Of a stretch of 64,000 bases of DNA, positions 1-9,162 are shown one piece after another. The stretch spans positions 2,573,609-2,637,608 of the forward strand of contig JAUPFP010000012.1 in assembly GCA_036925085.1 (NCBI GenBank). The letters run 5' to 3'. A program made the translations under genes and the position numbers. Source of the stretch: Brachycybe producta. Lineage: Eukaryota > Arthropoda > Diplopoda > Playtdesmida > Andrognathidae. Positions within the stretch are counted from its first letter, which is position 1; every line of letters starts with the position of its first letter. Below the pieces are notes generated by a model. It ran no database searches, was not told the DNA's origin, and saw only the letters and a list, made by a program, of their open reading frames with translations.

Positions 1-62
1 TGGAAATAGAGGGCAACATTGAAAAAGTAAGTCCCTCTAAGGGAATTTCCTTCTCCTGCCTG

Positions 63-2777
63 TTGGCAGTTCTCTTTTATATGTTAACGGTGTGTTTTAC
101 GGTCATTGACCGTATACACACGTGGTGGGTGTGGTTTCGCCACCATGACTGTTGTCATGGTGGCCAAACCACTGAGGAAAGCACTTTTCCGGCGGGTTCA
201 GCCCGTCCGAGCACCGTTTCACTTGGGAAGGCCCAAGTTCGACGGTGTTTGGGCGGTAGAAGCCCGCCAGGGAGTGGTTTTCACCGATCGAAGGCGGTGA
301 AACACGGTTTTGACCGTGAATTGCCGACTTTGGACGGTGAAAACGGCATTTTGCACGGTAGAAGTCCGTGCAATGCCCTTTCCAACCGTCGGAACTCGGT
401 GAGAGGGTGTTTTCACCTTCCGAAGGTGGTTAGCCATGGATTTTGCCGTGGTTTACCGACTTTGGACGGTGGAAACCGCGATTCGCACGGTGAAATCCCG
501 TGGAATACTCTTTCTACCGGTTCTGAAAGGGGGAAAAGATGTTTTCACCGTACGAAGGCGGTAAAACACGGTGGGGACCGTGAATTACCGACTTTGGACG
601 GTGAAAACGAGAGTTCTCACGGTAAAAGTCCGTGGAATTCGCTTTTCCACGGTGAAAACTTGTTTTTGACAGTCTCTTCACTTTTTAACAGGTCCACCAC
701 GGAGAAGGAGAAGGAGGAAGGCGACGGGAGTGGCCAACGGTCCCCCTCCCTCAGCCCGCTGCATCCTGGGGATGCAAGGCTGTTGGAGTCGGGATCGGAG
801 GTCTCCCCATCATCTGGCGGGCCGGAAACGGCGGATGCTACCGTGGAATCTGTTGATTCCCCGGCGGCAGAAGCCGTGGAAGGTCCGGGATCTGCCCAGT
901 CGACTCCGACCGGTGTCGGAGCCTTCTGGGGCAGGTACCTGCAGTCTCCTACAAGAGATACGGCTGCTACCACCGTTCATTCGGTGGCGGCGGTAGTTTC
1001 TCCGGTTGGAGAGCCTGCAGAAGCGGGTGTTGATGGTGGGAAAGCGGCTACCGGTGTGGTAACCGCTAGTACCCCGGAACCCGGGTCTCCGTCTGTTCGA
1101 GACCTCCTAGATTGGTCTAGGGTGGTCGAGGACAGTGAGGACGTCTCCTTGGGAGCGTCCTTAGTCATTGACACGGAGATGGAGGTCGAAACCACCGTTG
1201 ATTCGGTGGTTGACGCCTCAAGGCAGTGGCGGAGCCGCAACGCCTCTTCAGAGGGCTCTTCGGAGTCTGACGGGAGTAGTTCGGCCTCCGAGGGTAAACC
1301 GTCTGGGACGGGATCCCCCGGAGTTCTTCCCGCCGATCCAATGTCTTTGGAGGCCGTGGCTGTGTCCTTGGCCGACGAAGAAGACCGCTTGGATCGGTTG
1401 GACGAAGCTAGACGGGACATGGTCCAGGAAGATGGCTTCCTGGTCGGGGACCGTCGATGCTTCATCGGGGAGTTTCCAACCGTGCAGGTGAGGAAGGATG
1501 GCGCAAGGAAGTGCAAGAAAAAGTCCGGAGCCGCACGGATCACTGCCAGAGCCAAGGCTCTCGCAGAGAGAGAGGCTCTGCTCAAAGCTAAGGAGGAGGC
1601 GTTGAAGAAGTTCACGCCTGCTGTGGGGCTTCGAGCGGAAACTCTCGCCCGCCCTGAAGGTTGTCCAGGGGCTGCTTGGCCAGAGAAGCCGGCTGCTGGA
1701 TCGGGTCCGCCCGAGGCAGTAGCTGGCCCCTCCGGCTGGCGGTCGGACAACCCGAAGAGGGACCGGCGAGCGGTGAAGAAGGCTACCCAGCCTCCAGTAC
1801 CCGCTCCCGGTAAAACGGGGAAATCTGTGAGTGGTGGTGGTGGTAAGGGACAAAAAAGGTCCCACCCTCACACCCCACCAGTGGCTGAAAGCTCGAGAGG
1901 TAAGAAGGCCAGGTCCTCAGGTCGAGGAAAGGCCTCCGAACCTCGGAAGCCCGAGAGCTTAGAGGATAAGCTCAAACGGCTTCAAGCTCAAGCAGCGAGT
2001 CTGCACCGACAGATCGCTCGTGCGGTCGGTGCAGGTGAGCGGCAGGAGTTTGAGCGCCGGGCTGCGGAGTTCCCTCCCCTGCAGGGAATACCCGCCCGGA
2101 GTCCGCTCAAAACAGGGGAACCTCCTGTCGGTCGTGGCGTCCCGCCAATTGCGAGTGCCACGACCATTGCTGGCCAGAAGCGAATCGCCGAGAGGGAGGC
2201 GATGCAGGCTTCCAGTGCACCAGCCCATGGTGCGGAAGCCAAAGCGACTGGTAGCAAGAGTCAGCCGACTCTTGCACCGAAGGAGAAGTCTCTCCTTCGG
2301 GATGGTCGAGGAAGATTTGTTTCCGGACAGTCATCCTCGGCTGTCTCTTCGGCTAAGGGCACTTCTTCAAAGAAGAGTACGGCTCCGGCCGGAAAACCTT
2401 CGAAGAAGGAGTCCGAGAAGGCGAAGGGGGCTAACCACCCGCCTAAGCCTGATCGGCCCAGTAAGTCGTCGGGGTCAGTTAAGTCTGACCTGACGCATGG
2501 TCAACCTTCCTCTCACGGGAAGAAAAAGAAAAATAAGAAGGACCGAAAGAGGTCCAAGCGTGAGAGGAAGGGGAGTCCGACACCCTCCAGCAGTAGGCGC
2601 CAGGGAGCCGAAACTGGAGGCGTCGTGGCGGAAAAGGAGGAGTCCCGGCGTGCTCAGGCAAGCACGCCGGCCGGGAGTCAACCGGTCCATACCCGTCCCG
2701 TTGAGGCGGCGCGGATGGATGGTAGGTCGATGCGCGACGTTTTGGTCGGCACGCCTCCATCCTCCCCGAAGGTGTGA
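63..2777 (+). CDS. Third-ORF protein of element A, charged low-complexity N-terminal part
   Basis: Open for 904 codons, with no recognisable enzyme domain. The first ~200 residues translate the hairpin array and are probably not protein-coding; a candidate splice acceptor at about 690 (TTTTTAACAG) would start the real coding exon there. The rest is rich in Ser, Pro, Gly, Lys and Arg. It has a helical, coiled-coil-like stretch near residues 500-520 (repeated Ala-Glu-Lys), another near 640-670 (EDKLKRLQAQ), and a very basic tail near 815-840 (KKKKNKKDRKRSKRERK), which suggests nucleic-acid binding or nuclear targeting. It ends with TGA at 2775-2777, one base out of register with the next ORF. 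No signal peptide or membrane segment marks it as an envelope protein. Function unknown. Confidence 0.5.
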   Translation: MAVLFYMLTVCFTVIDRIHTWWVWFRHHDCCHGGQTTEESTFPAGSARPSTVSLGKAQVRRCLGGRSPPGSGFHRSKAVKHGFDRELPTLDGENGILHGRSPCNALSNRRNSVRGCFHLPKVVSHGFCRGLPTLDGGNRDSHGEIPWNTLSTGSERGKRCFHRTKAVKHGGDRELPTLDGENESSHGKSPWNSLFHGENLFLTVSSLFNRSTTEKEKEEGDGSGQRSPSLSPLHPGDARLLESGSEVSPSSGGPETADATVESVDSPAAEAVEGPGSAQSTPTGVGAFWGRYLQSPTRDTAATTVHSVAAVVSPVGEPAEAGVDGGKAATGVVTASTPEPGSPSVRDLLDWSRVVEDSEDVSLGASLVIDTEMEVETTVDSVVDASRQWRSRNASSEGSSESDGSSSASEGKPSGTGSPGVLPADPMSLEAVAVSLADEEDRLDRLDEARRDMVQEDGFLVGDRRCFIGEFPTVQVRKDGARKCKKKSGAARITARAKALAEREALLKAKEEALKKFTPAVGLRAETLARPEGCPGAAWPEKPAAGSGPPEAVAGPSGWRSDNPKRDRRAVKKATQPPVPAPGKTGKSVSGGGGKGQKRSHPHTPPVAESSRGKKARSSGRGKASEPRKPESLEDKLKRLQAQAASLHRQIARAVGAGERQEFERRAAEFPPLQGIPARSPLKTGEPPVGRGVPPIASATTIAGQKRIAEREAMQASSAPAHGAEAKATGSKSQPTLAPKEKSLLRDGRGRFVSGQSSSAVSSAKGTSSKKSTAPAGKPSKKESEKAKGANHPPKPDRPSKSSGSVKSDLTHGQPSSHGKKKKNKKDRKRSKRERKGSPTPSSSRRQGAETGGVVAEKEESRRAQASTPAGSQPVHTRPVEAARMDGRSMRDVLVGTPPSSPKV
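98..660 (+). repeat. Array of short perfect hairpins in the leader of element A
   Basis: At least ten small inverted repeats follow each other: 98-105/107-114 (8 bp, 1-nt centre); 140-149/154-163 (10 bp, loop TGTT, extended by 131-137/166-172); 213-217/242-246 enclosing 221-227/232-238 (7 bp, loop AAGG); 252-256/264-268; 280-286/295-301; 303-308/313-318 (loop TTTG); 322-326/344-348; 351-358/366-373. Similar CACGG/CCGTG pairs continue to about 640. The translated leader also shows a roughly 120-bp repeat of about three units. A GTAAGT lies at 27-32 and a pyrimidine tract plus AG ends near 690, so the array may sit in an intron; that is inference. Several of these hairpins recur in the A' copy. 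Confidence 0.75.
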
Positions 2778-3580
2778 CTTTGCCCTCACCTAAGGGCGAA
2801 GGAACCTCGGTTGCAGGAGTTAGTGTTCCCACTAAACGTGGCCCCGTGACCCCCAGTGGGGGTACATCCTTCTCTCCGGTCCATGGCGGCGGGGTATTCG
2901 ATACCCTAGGACCTGAAACGTCAACCTCCCCTAGGCCTGAGGCTGAGGGACGGCGTATTGGCGCATTGCCCCCGTATTCAGATGCAGAGGTGTATCTGAA
3001 TAACCGGCTTGGTCTCTGGCAGGACCAGCCGGGAATGGAGGGTTGCCAATACCACGGCTACTACCGTCTGGATGAGCCACTTCCAGAGCCGTGGGTAGCA
3101 AGGCTACCGCCGTACAACATGCGCCATGTGGTGGCGTTTGGTTGTGGAGGTTTTCCGGTTGTCATGGTCGTGAATCCGGTCCAGCAAACGTTTGCTATTT
3201 TGGATGTGGTGGGACTAGATGCCGGGATAGTTCGTCTAGCCCGGCGTGCAGCCCCATTCATCCAACGTTTGCTGGGATGCGACTTAGGAGGTATGGCTGG
3301 TCAGTTTATTACTGAGCCTCTACCAGGGTGCGAGACCGAGCCCGCGGTTGCCCTGGTAGACCTCCTAACAAGTCGGACGCTTCGCACGCGTCCGCAACTC
3401 CAGGATATTCCTTTTGAGGAATTCCGAGCCCTGGAGGAAAGCCGTCTTAGGGGGACGGTCTTCGATACTGGTTTTGGGTGGCGTAACACCCAGATGTGCT
3501 TATGGTGGGCACGTCGGTGGGCTGCAGAGTGGATGGGCTCCACTTTCGCGACACCGCCAGAGAAGCCGTCCGGTACCTAA
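2774..3580 (+). CDS. Conserved C-terminal domain of the element A third ORF
   Basis: 268 codons, open from upstream of 2774. The first triplet there is GTG, so this frame probably has no start of its own and is reached by a -1 shift from 63-2777 or by an indel in this copy. The conserved core begins near residue 75 with YLNNRLGLW, then YHGYYRLDE, a hydrophobic strand FPVVMVV, a helix-like ILDVVGLDAG and a Trp-rich end. The G1 third ORF has a matching block (LLNNRWVTW, YVGHFSLEE, PHVLVS), and the A' copy is clearly homologous. G2 has a weaker match (LSNR, RYIGFF, WPVVVLHNN). I do not recognise the fold. It is not an RT, protease, integrase or obvious envelope glycoprotein. Confidence 0.6.
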   Translation: MTLPSPKGEGTSVAGVSVPTKRGPVTPSGGTSFSPVHGGGVFDTLGPETSTSPRPEAEGRRIGALPPYSDAEVYLNNRLGLWQDQPGMEGCQYHGYYRLDEPLPEPWVARLPPYNMRHVVAFGCGGFPVVMVVNPVQQTFAILDVVGLDAGIVRLARRAAPFIQRLLGCDLGGMAGQFITEPLPGCETEPAVALVDLLTSRTLRTRPQLQDIPFEEFRALEESRLRGTVFDTGFGWRNTQMCLWWARRWAAEWMGSTFATPPEKPSGT

Positions 3581-4426
3581 GAAGGTCAGGTTCGGGGAGC
3601 AATAATGGCTGGCTTGACTCACCTGTTCCCGAGACGGAACAGGGAAGTTGAGAGGATTGTGGCAACCTGGTCTGCTCCAATTTTAATTTTGTTGGAGCAG
3701 ACGAATTTCCCTATGGTGGTCTGCCTGACAGCTACAGTAGGCTGTTGGGACGGACGCCATTTTGGTGCCAGCAGACCTCTCACCATGAAGTCTATGGGTG
3801 AGAGGTCAGAAGTGACCTCTGTCCCCTCCAGGTGGAGTTGCCTGGAGGTTTCCTGTGGCCTAGTCAACCACAGGATCTGGGCAGTTGGTTGTAGGCTGTG
3901 AGACTGAGAAGACCTGTGGGTGGAGGTCAAGGAGACCTCCACTGGCCAGTGCCTCATCTTCTGCTTTTGTGCCTTTGGCCATTAGGCCTTGTTTGTATAT
4001 ATTTATGGGGGCTTGGCTGGTAAAGGAGTACCAGCCAAGTTGTGTAGATAATATCACTGCCTTGTCATCTAATTCATCGTAAGTGTATTAAAACACTTTT
4101 TAATTCATCTTACTTTGTGTACGTGTCATTTCTTGGGGAGTTACCGCGAGGGGGGTGGGTTTCTGGTATTGGGGAAACTCCACCGTCTTTTTCCGTCCTC
4201 TTTCGGCCGGAACTCGTGTCAGCTCGCGGTAGAACCGGTGTTCTACCGCGATATTCTCGGCGTGGCGGCGTGGTCTTTCGTCGTGTCCGTCGGGAGTGGC
4301 TCCGTGGAGCCGGCACAACCCAGGAGCACCGTGTGGGAGACGGCTACGGGTACGGTCCCGTCCCCGTAAGGAGCCGGTTAAGCGGTAAGTTTTACGTCCT
4401 TTTTGGGGTGAACTTACTGGGGTTAT
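3581..4426 (+). repeat. 3' untranslated region of element A with a second hairpin array
   Basis: No convincing ORF. Strong perfect inverted repeats: 3670-3680/3692-3702 (11 bp), 3774-3784/3797-3807 (11 bp), 3825-3832/3841-3848 (8 bp), 3851-3858/3868-3875 (8 bp), 3921-3928/3934-3941 (8 bp), 4012-4022/4029-4039 (11 bp), 4225-4235/4240-4250 (11 bp, loop CGGT). The LTR start follows at 4427. The hairpin at 4012-4039 has a counterpart in A' (32522-32572) in which the pair closing the loop is changed on both sides. Confidence 0.75.
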
Positions 4427-4480
4427 TGTGACGGTCCGGCGGGACGTTACAAGGGTTGTTATATAAGTAATGGATATCAT
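4427..4480 (+). repeat. Truncated LTR of element A
   Basis: Starts TGTGACGGTC directly after ACTGGGGTTAT, matching the start of the full A' LTR (complement of 32247). Homology fades after about 50 bp, so this LTR is broken. Confidence 0.55.
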
Positions 4481-4629
4481 GATATATATATCAAAACATC
4501 ATACTTTTATTTTACATGGTGTAAATTACTAGTACTTACTATTTATTTTGCAGTCTTAAATTCTTAATGCGTGCAAAATTTTAAATTTCATTCTCTGGTT
4601 CTGACATGATTTGAAGTATTCATAACAGG

Positions 4630-5328
4630 TGTAACACCCTGTAAACCGTGATCCTGCCAAAACCATAGCCCGGGGGGGGTAAACAACTCTCAACCGTCCC
4701 TCCCCCTCTTCTCTGACTCACCTTTCTGACTCATGCCCAAGCGGCGGATTGATACATAAAGGACCACGGTCACTTGGACCTGGTTACACCTCGCAGGTGT
4801 ACACAGGTCCAAGGTATAAAAGGACCGTGTTCCTCTTTGTTCCTCAGTTCTTTCCTTTGCCTGTATTACGAGATATTATTCCGAATCATGGGCATAAGGA
4901 TTCACCGTTAGTATTATTAATATTCATCCTTGTATTCTGTGTTTCTTACAAGTGATGAATAAAAGTGTTGTAACAAGAAACAGCGTTGTCCTTCTGTCTA
5001 TATGTAACTCACTTCTCTTCAGAGGCCGGAGGCTCCATAGGGCAGGAGCTATGCGATTCTCAGCAGCTACAACATCTTCTCTTGTCGGTATACCGATGGA
5101 GAAGATGTATATCAGCATCAACCGGAAGAGAGAGAGAGAGATGGCCGCCACTCTCCTGCATCGATTTCACCCCCATGCAGAAGAGTGACTACAATCTGTC
5201 TCCATCCAACTCTCTCTACAGCTCGGATCTTCTCTGTGCAGGTACCATACTGTTCAGAGAAGAAACAAAGTGGGGAAAATGTCATCTAAAGGTTGGTAAT
5301 AAAAATGGGTTGATGTCAAAAGCTCACA
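4630..5328 (+). repeat. 5' LTR of element G1
   Basis: 699 bp, TG...CA ends. A TATA box (TATAAAA) is at 4815-4821 and AATAAA is at 4958-4963, giving a plausible U3-R-U5 order. The 3' LTR is nearly identical, but its TATA region has lost bases (TATAAGG). Confidence 0.85.
4774..4821 (+). promoter_or_regulatory. U3 hairpin directly upstream of the LTR TATA box
   Basis: A 16-bp stem with a 2x2 internal loop: 4774-4782 pairs with 4804-4812 and 4785-4791 with 4795-4801 around the loop CGC. TATAAAA starts 3 bp after the stem. The hairpin is kept in the G1 3' LTR and, on the minus strand, in the LTRs at 20781-21484 and 31664-32247. Its position suggests a promoter-proximal or RNA-leader element. Confidence 0.55.
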
Positions 5329-5330
5329 TT

Positions 5331-5342
5331 TGGTGGAGGTGC
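5331..5342 (+). other. Primer-binding site, tRNA-Ala-like
   Basis: TGGTGGAGGTGC lies 2 bp after the LTR. It is complementary to the last 12 bases of a typical animal tRNA-Ala including CCA (GCACCTCCACCA). The same 12 bases follow the LTR of element G2 at 22788. Confidence 0.65.
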
Positions 5343-5450
5343 GGGGTATAGCTCCATCTGCCTTCTCCGACCTGTAAACAGAAGCCGTCCTTTGTCCTAA
5401 GTCTCGTGACTGTGCCTCACGAGGCTTCGTCCGTCCTTTCTATGTTGGAA

Positions 5451-5681
5451 CCACGTATGGAGACCCTCGATCACGTCAAAGTCAACCGTGTGGCGCCTTT
5501 TGTAAAACCACGTATGGAGACCCTCGATCACGTCAAAGTGAACCGTGCGGCGTCTTTTGTGTTGGAACCACGTATGGAGACCCTCGATCACGTCAAAGTC
5601 AACCACGTGGCGCCTTTTGTAAAACCACGTATGGAGGCCCTCGATCACGTCAAAGGCAACCGCGTGGCTCCGTTTTTGTGG
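5451..5681 (+). repeat. Tandem repeat of four 57/60-bp units in the G1 leader
   Basis: Units start CCACGTATGG at 5451, 5508, 5568 and 5625, so periods are 57, 60 and 57. All are multiples of three, and an ORF (5406-5813) reads through them as a 19/20-residue repeat containing PRMETLDHVK. The complementary frame is open too, so openness alone does not prove coding. Confidence 0.8.
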
Positions 5682-7676
5682 AATCGTGAAAGAGACTTGT
5701 GGCTACACACACCACGTGTCGACCGCGCGATTCTGTGTCCCGTCCTTAGAGACACATTTCAAAAAGAACTGCTGCATCGACATCCATCAAGCACATGGGA
5801 AACACCTTGGTAGTAGTTCTTTGGACACATGTGTTTCCGTCCATGTTTTTGTGTTTTATGTTTTCATTACCATCACCCACTGTTACCTTCATTCTTCTTT
5901 AATTTTCAAAGTAAAAACACACTCGACCCTCCTCCGTATCATTGGTTGGTGTGTGGGCAACACTTTAAACAAATTATTTTTACTCTCCGAGAGGAGTTTG
6001 CTTAGGCAAATAAATCTCATCTACTTATCTATCCACCTATTAATAGGTTTTTAAAGGACGTGTGTCTCTTTTAAAATGTCCTATTATCTTCACTCTTCAT
6101 CTTTAATTTTCTATCAAGTTTTCTTCCTAACTTTGTATCATTGTTAGGGGCTTACGAGCTTAAACACACTTTTATCTAGCCACGTGGGACTTTCTTGTCC
6201 CCCCTTTTTCTTTGTTCTTTGTCTTTTCATTGTGTTTCCCTTGGGACCCTCTATGTCCCAAGTCATGTTCTTCAATTTCTTCATCATCATCACCTCAATG
6301 TATCATCACATGAACTTTCTCCATTGGACCACACTGAAGCCCGGCCGCCATCTTGGATCGACCGGACACTTCAAAAAGCGCCAACGGAGCGGTTTTTTGC
6401 TCCATGTGACTCATTGTTGTACCTTCTCTCATCTTTTTGTGTTCTCTTCTTCTTTCTTCTCTTCCAGAGGGTCGCACTCACGCGCCCCCTGGTGGAGTTC
6501 CTCTTGTTAGAGAAAACTTCTCTTTTCTTTGAATTTTCTCTCTTTTTGTGTTCTTTCTCCTGGCCACCATAAAAACGTGCCCTGGAGGAATTCTTCAAGC
6601 CATCAATTTTTGGACATTGCAATAAACTGAACCGGAAGTGGCCACCACAGCACCACCTACGGACCTCTTCATTCTACTCAATATAGTCCCTCACTGGGCA
6701 CTGACTCTGTCTTTTCTATCCAGAGCCATCCAGCAGTGAGGACACAAAATTTCTACAGTCTGAACATTTCTTCTGGTTCACCAAGCATTTAGCTTTTTGA
6801 ACACACTTCCATTTCTACACTGATTTACTTTTATTTTAATAAATCTAAATTAAAACTTTTGACGTGTGGTAGCCGCACCTAAGTTTATACTTTTAAAGTA
6901 AATCAGCTTTCTTTTCTTGCTTCTTTGGAAAGTTCAGCCATCTTGAACTTCTCCTTTGTTCTTCTTTAGAAAGTTCAGCCATCTTGAACTTTCGTTTCTT
7001 TGTGTGTTCTCTACACACACATTCTTCATTCTTGTTTTCGAGTGAAACTAAAAGTGCGGGCACCGCGCTCTAGCTTTACTCTTCGTATTGCTTGCCTCTT
7101 CTTCAGGCAACTGCAATACACTTTCATTTCCAATTCACTTCCGCAGTGTAATTTCGATTGGGTGGTGCACCACGCTCGCAATTGCATTGTACATCTGCTG
7201 TTTCTTTATTGAGATCTTTGGAATTCTCATAACCTCCACGTGGTCGCCAAATACCATGTGTCGAGAGAGATCCTTCCAAAATCTGACACTCAATAAAGGA
7301 CTCACGACACTACACCAGTTGGGAATCAAAAATCGCCACACGCCCAACTGAGGACACGATCAATACGATACAACCATCACCACACTAACAGAGTGAACGG
7401 CCACTTCGTTATACACGTCACGAGCGTAAGTAATCTATCGTTACTCAGTGTATAAGGGTACGATAGTGTCGGTTGCCGACAAGAACTAAATTACCGACGC
7501 ACAGTGACATCAACGACCTACAACTTCACAAACTGAACGAGTCCCATCATACTGGAACCCGAAAGTATAGCCCAGAGTGTACTCGAGAACCCTCAGAGCT
7601 GTACACACCGACTTGGACTTCGTCGGACTCGTTCGTCACCGCACATCCACATTACACAAGCCACATCATTAATCAT
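5682..7676 (+). other. G1 leader, no supported gene
   Basis: Thymine-rich DNA between the tandem repeat and gag. It has only short ORFs with no recognisable domain. A ~50-bp direct duplication around the phrase AGTTCAGCCATCTTGAAC occurs at about 6930-6985. I see nothing that supports a protein here. Confidence 0.5.
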
Positions 7677-9147
7677 GGCTACCTCACACGACAATACGGG
7701 GTCCATGTCTGATCACCAGGTTCACACAAAGATCTGCTAGAAGTACCCGTGACTACCGATGTGACACCACCGCCGCGACCGACTGGGGCCGAGTTTGAAC
7801 ACCTATCACAACAGGTGGCTAAACTATCAACTCGCGTGTCCCAGTTCATAGACAACCGATTCACACCGAATCGACGACTACACCATGGCGGACAACACGC
7901 ACACACCGACTTCGCGACGATGACTCGGACGCCTCTTCAGCTCCCTATGTTGGCTACAGAGAGCGTCACGATCGTTACGAAAGACACTACACACCGCACA
8001 CACGTCATCTACCGCACCACTCTGACTGGCCACACCAGGAGCAGTCAGATAATCCGCGTCACAGAGATGAGCGTGCGGAAATACCGATTATGACATGTGC
8101 TGATTCTCCTCACTCGCTTGTCCGGGTTGCACGTAGTAGTCGTCGCTCGGCACCCCCGGAACAACAGCCGCACCAAGGAGCGACACAAGGCACTTCAGTT
8201 TATGTGCCACGTTTTCCACAGCAAGGGATAGGTCTAATGACCGCTGGAATGTAAAGCGTCCAGGATGGCATCTATCGACCAACCTCCAGAGAAAACTCCG
8301 TGGAAGCTTTCAATAAGAAATACGGCGGTCGTCATCCAGCTGACTCAGTCCAAAAGTTTAACGGACTAACAGGTTTCCTTCCCTTCCTGGAAGAATTCGA
8401 GAAAGTGGCCTACCTGTACGGATGGAAGGACCACCACAAGGAGGAATACATCACGGGGTGTTTCACTGGGGCTGCCCGCACGTGGCTGAGTAAACTGAGG
8501 TATGAGCTTCAGGACATTCCTTGGCCAGCCCTGAGAGTACAGATGGTAGATACGTTCGGGAAGCCGAACGAACTGGCCATCTTGGAGAAGAAGTATATAC
8601 AGAGATGCTCCAGAAGGAAGGTGAGAGTACACAAGCTTTTATCTTTGATTTCATGATACTCGGCGACCGAGTTTACCCACAACTTGACGATCAGCTGAAT
8701 ATAAGCCAGTTGCGCCGCGCTCTACATCCCACCATACAGAACGCCGCGCACCACGCATCTACGACGTCGTTCAAGGACTTCGCAAACACCGTCCTCAATA
8801 TGGAGATGGTCCTGTTGTCCTTGGATAAATGGCCAACGGAACCAAAACCCGCAGCTGATTCACAGTCGGGTAAAGGAGCATCAAAGACCGACCAGGAGCC
8901 GGCGGCAGCCGCCAGCCCTAAAGACAAACCACACCGGTCTAGGCACGATAAAAATCCTAGTCAGACTGCTGCCACCAATTCAAACCGACACTCTGCAACG
9001 GACCCCCAACCAGAAACCACACGCACGTTTGACAAGAGTAAGTCAACGTGCTATAATTGTGGGAAATTGGGGCATTTTGTTCGTGAGTGTCGGCAACCAA
9101 ATAAAAAGGTTGCAATCAAGCAGTTTGGGGAGCCGGTTACCGACTAA
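7677..9147 (+). pseudogene. gag of element G1 (capsid plus zinc knuckle), frameshifted
   Basis: The N-terminal part (about 7749-8093) contains a coiled-coil-like stretch (EHLSQQVAKL). The capsid-like part opens at 8300 and resembles Ty3/gypsy Gag (YGWKDHHKEEYI, ARTWLSKLR). Reading moves by -1 near 8590 into the frame 8521-9147, which ends with one CCHC knuckle, CYNCGKLGHFVREC, at about residues 177-190 of that frame. TAA at 9145-9147 separates it in frame from the protease ORF; in the active ancestor this could have been readthrough or a sense codon. Confidence 0.75.
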
Positions 9148-9162
9148 AACACTAAAGGAGAG

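Larger units (their letters stand above)
1..4480 (+). mobile_element. Element A: 3' part of an LTR retrotransposon carrying a long third ORF
   Basis: This block holds two long overlapping ORFs (63-2777 and 2774-3580), a hairpin-rich 3' untranslated region and the first ~55 bp of an LTR starting TGTGACGGTC at 4427. A second, degraded copy lies on the minus strand at 31664-35310; there the same ORFs are followed by a 584-bp LTR that starts with the same bases, which is why I read A as the 3' end of an LTR element. No gag, reverse transcriptase or integrase is visible because the window begins inside the element. The LTR stops being recognisable after about 4480, and 4487-4629 is unassigned AT-rich DNA before element G1. 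Confidence 0.7.

Noticed and set aside
977-1750. 257-codon ORF on the minus strand opposite the element A third ORF
   Set aside because: It is a shadow of a GC-rich coding frame; the A' copy does not keep it, and it has no domain.
63-2777. Element A long ORF as an envelope glycoprotein
   Set aside because: Its position after pol in relatives suggests env, but there is no signal peptide, cleavage site or membrane anchor; the protein is charged and Lys-rich.
4100-4480. 126-codon minus-strand ORF at the end of element A
   Set aside because: It overlaps the hairpin-rich 3' region and LTR start, has no recognisable domain and is not kept in A'.
5397-5648. Minus-strand ORF across the 57/60-bp tandem repeat
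   Set aside because: Any repeat with a period divisible by three keeps all stop-free frames open; no start context or homologue supports it.
5451-5681. CRISPR-like array
   Set aside because: The whole unit repeats with no unique spacers, the source is an animal genome, and the repeat lies in a retrotransposon leader.
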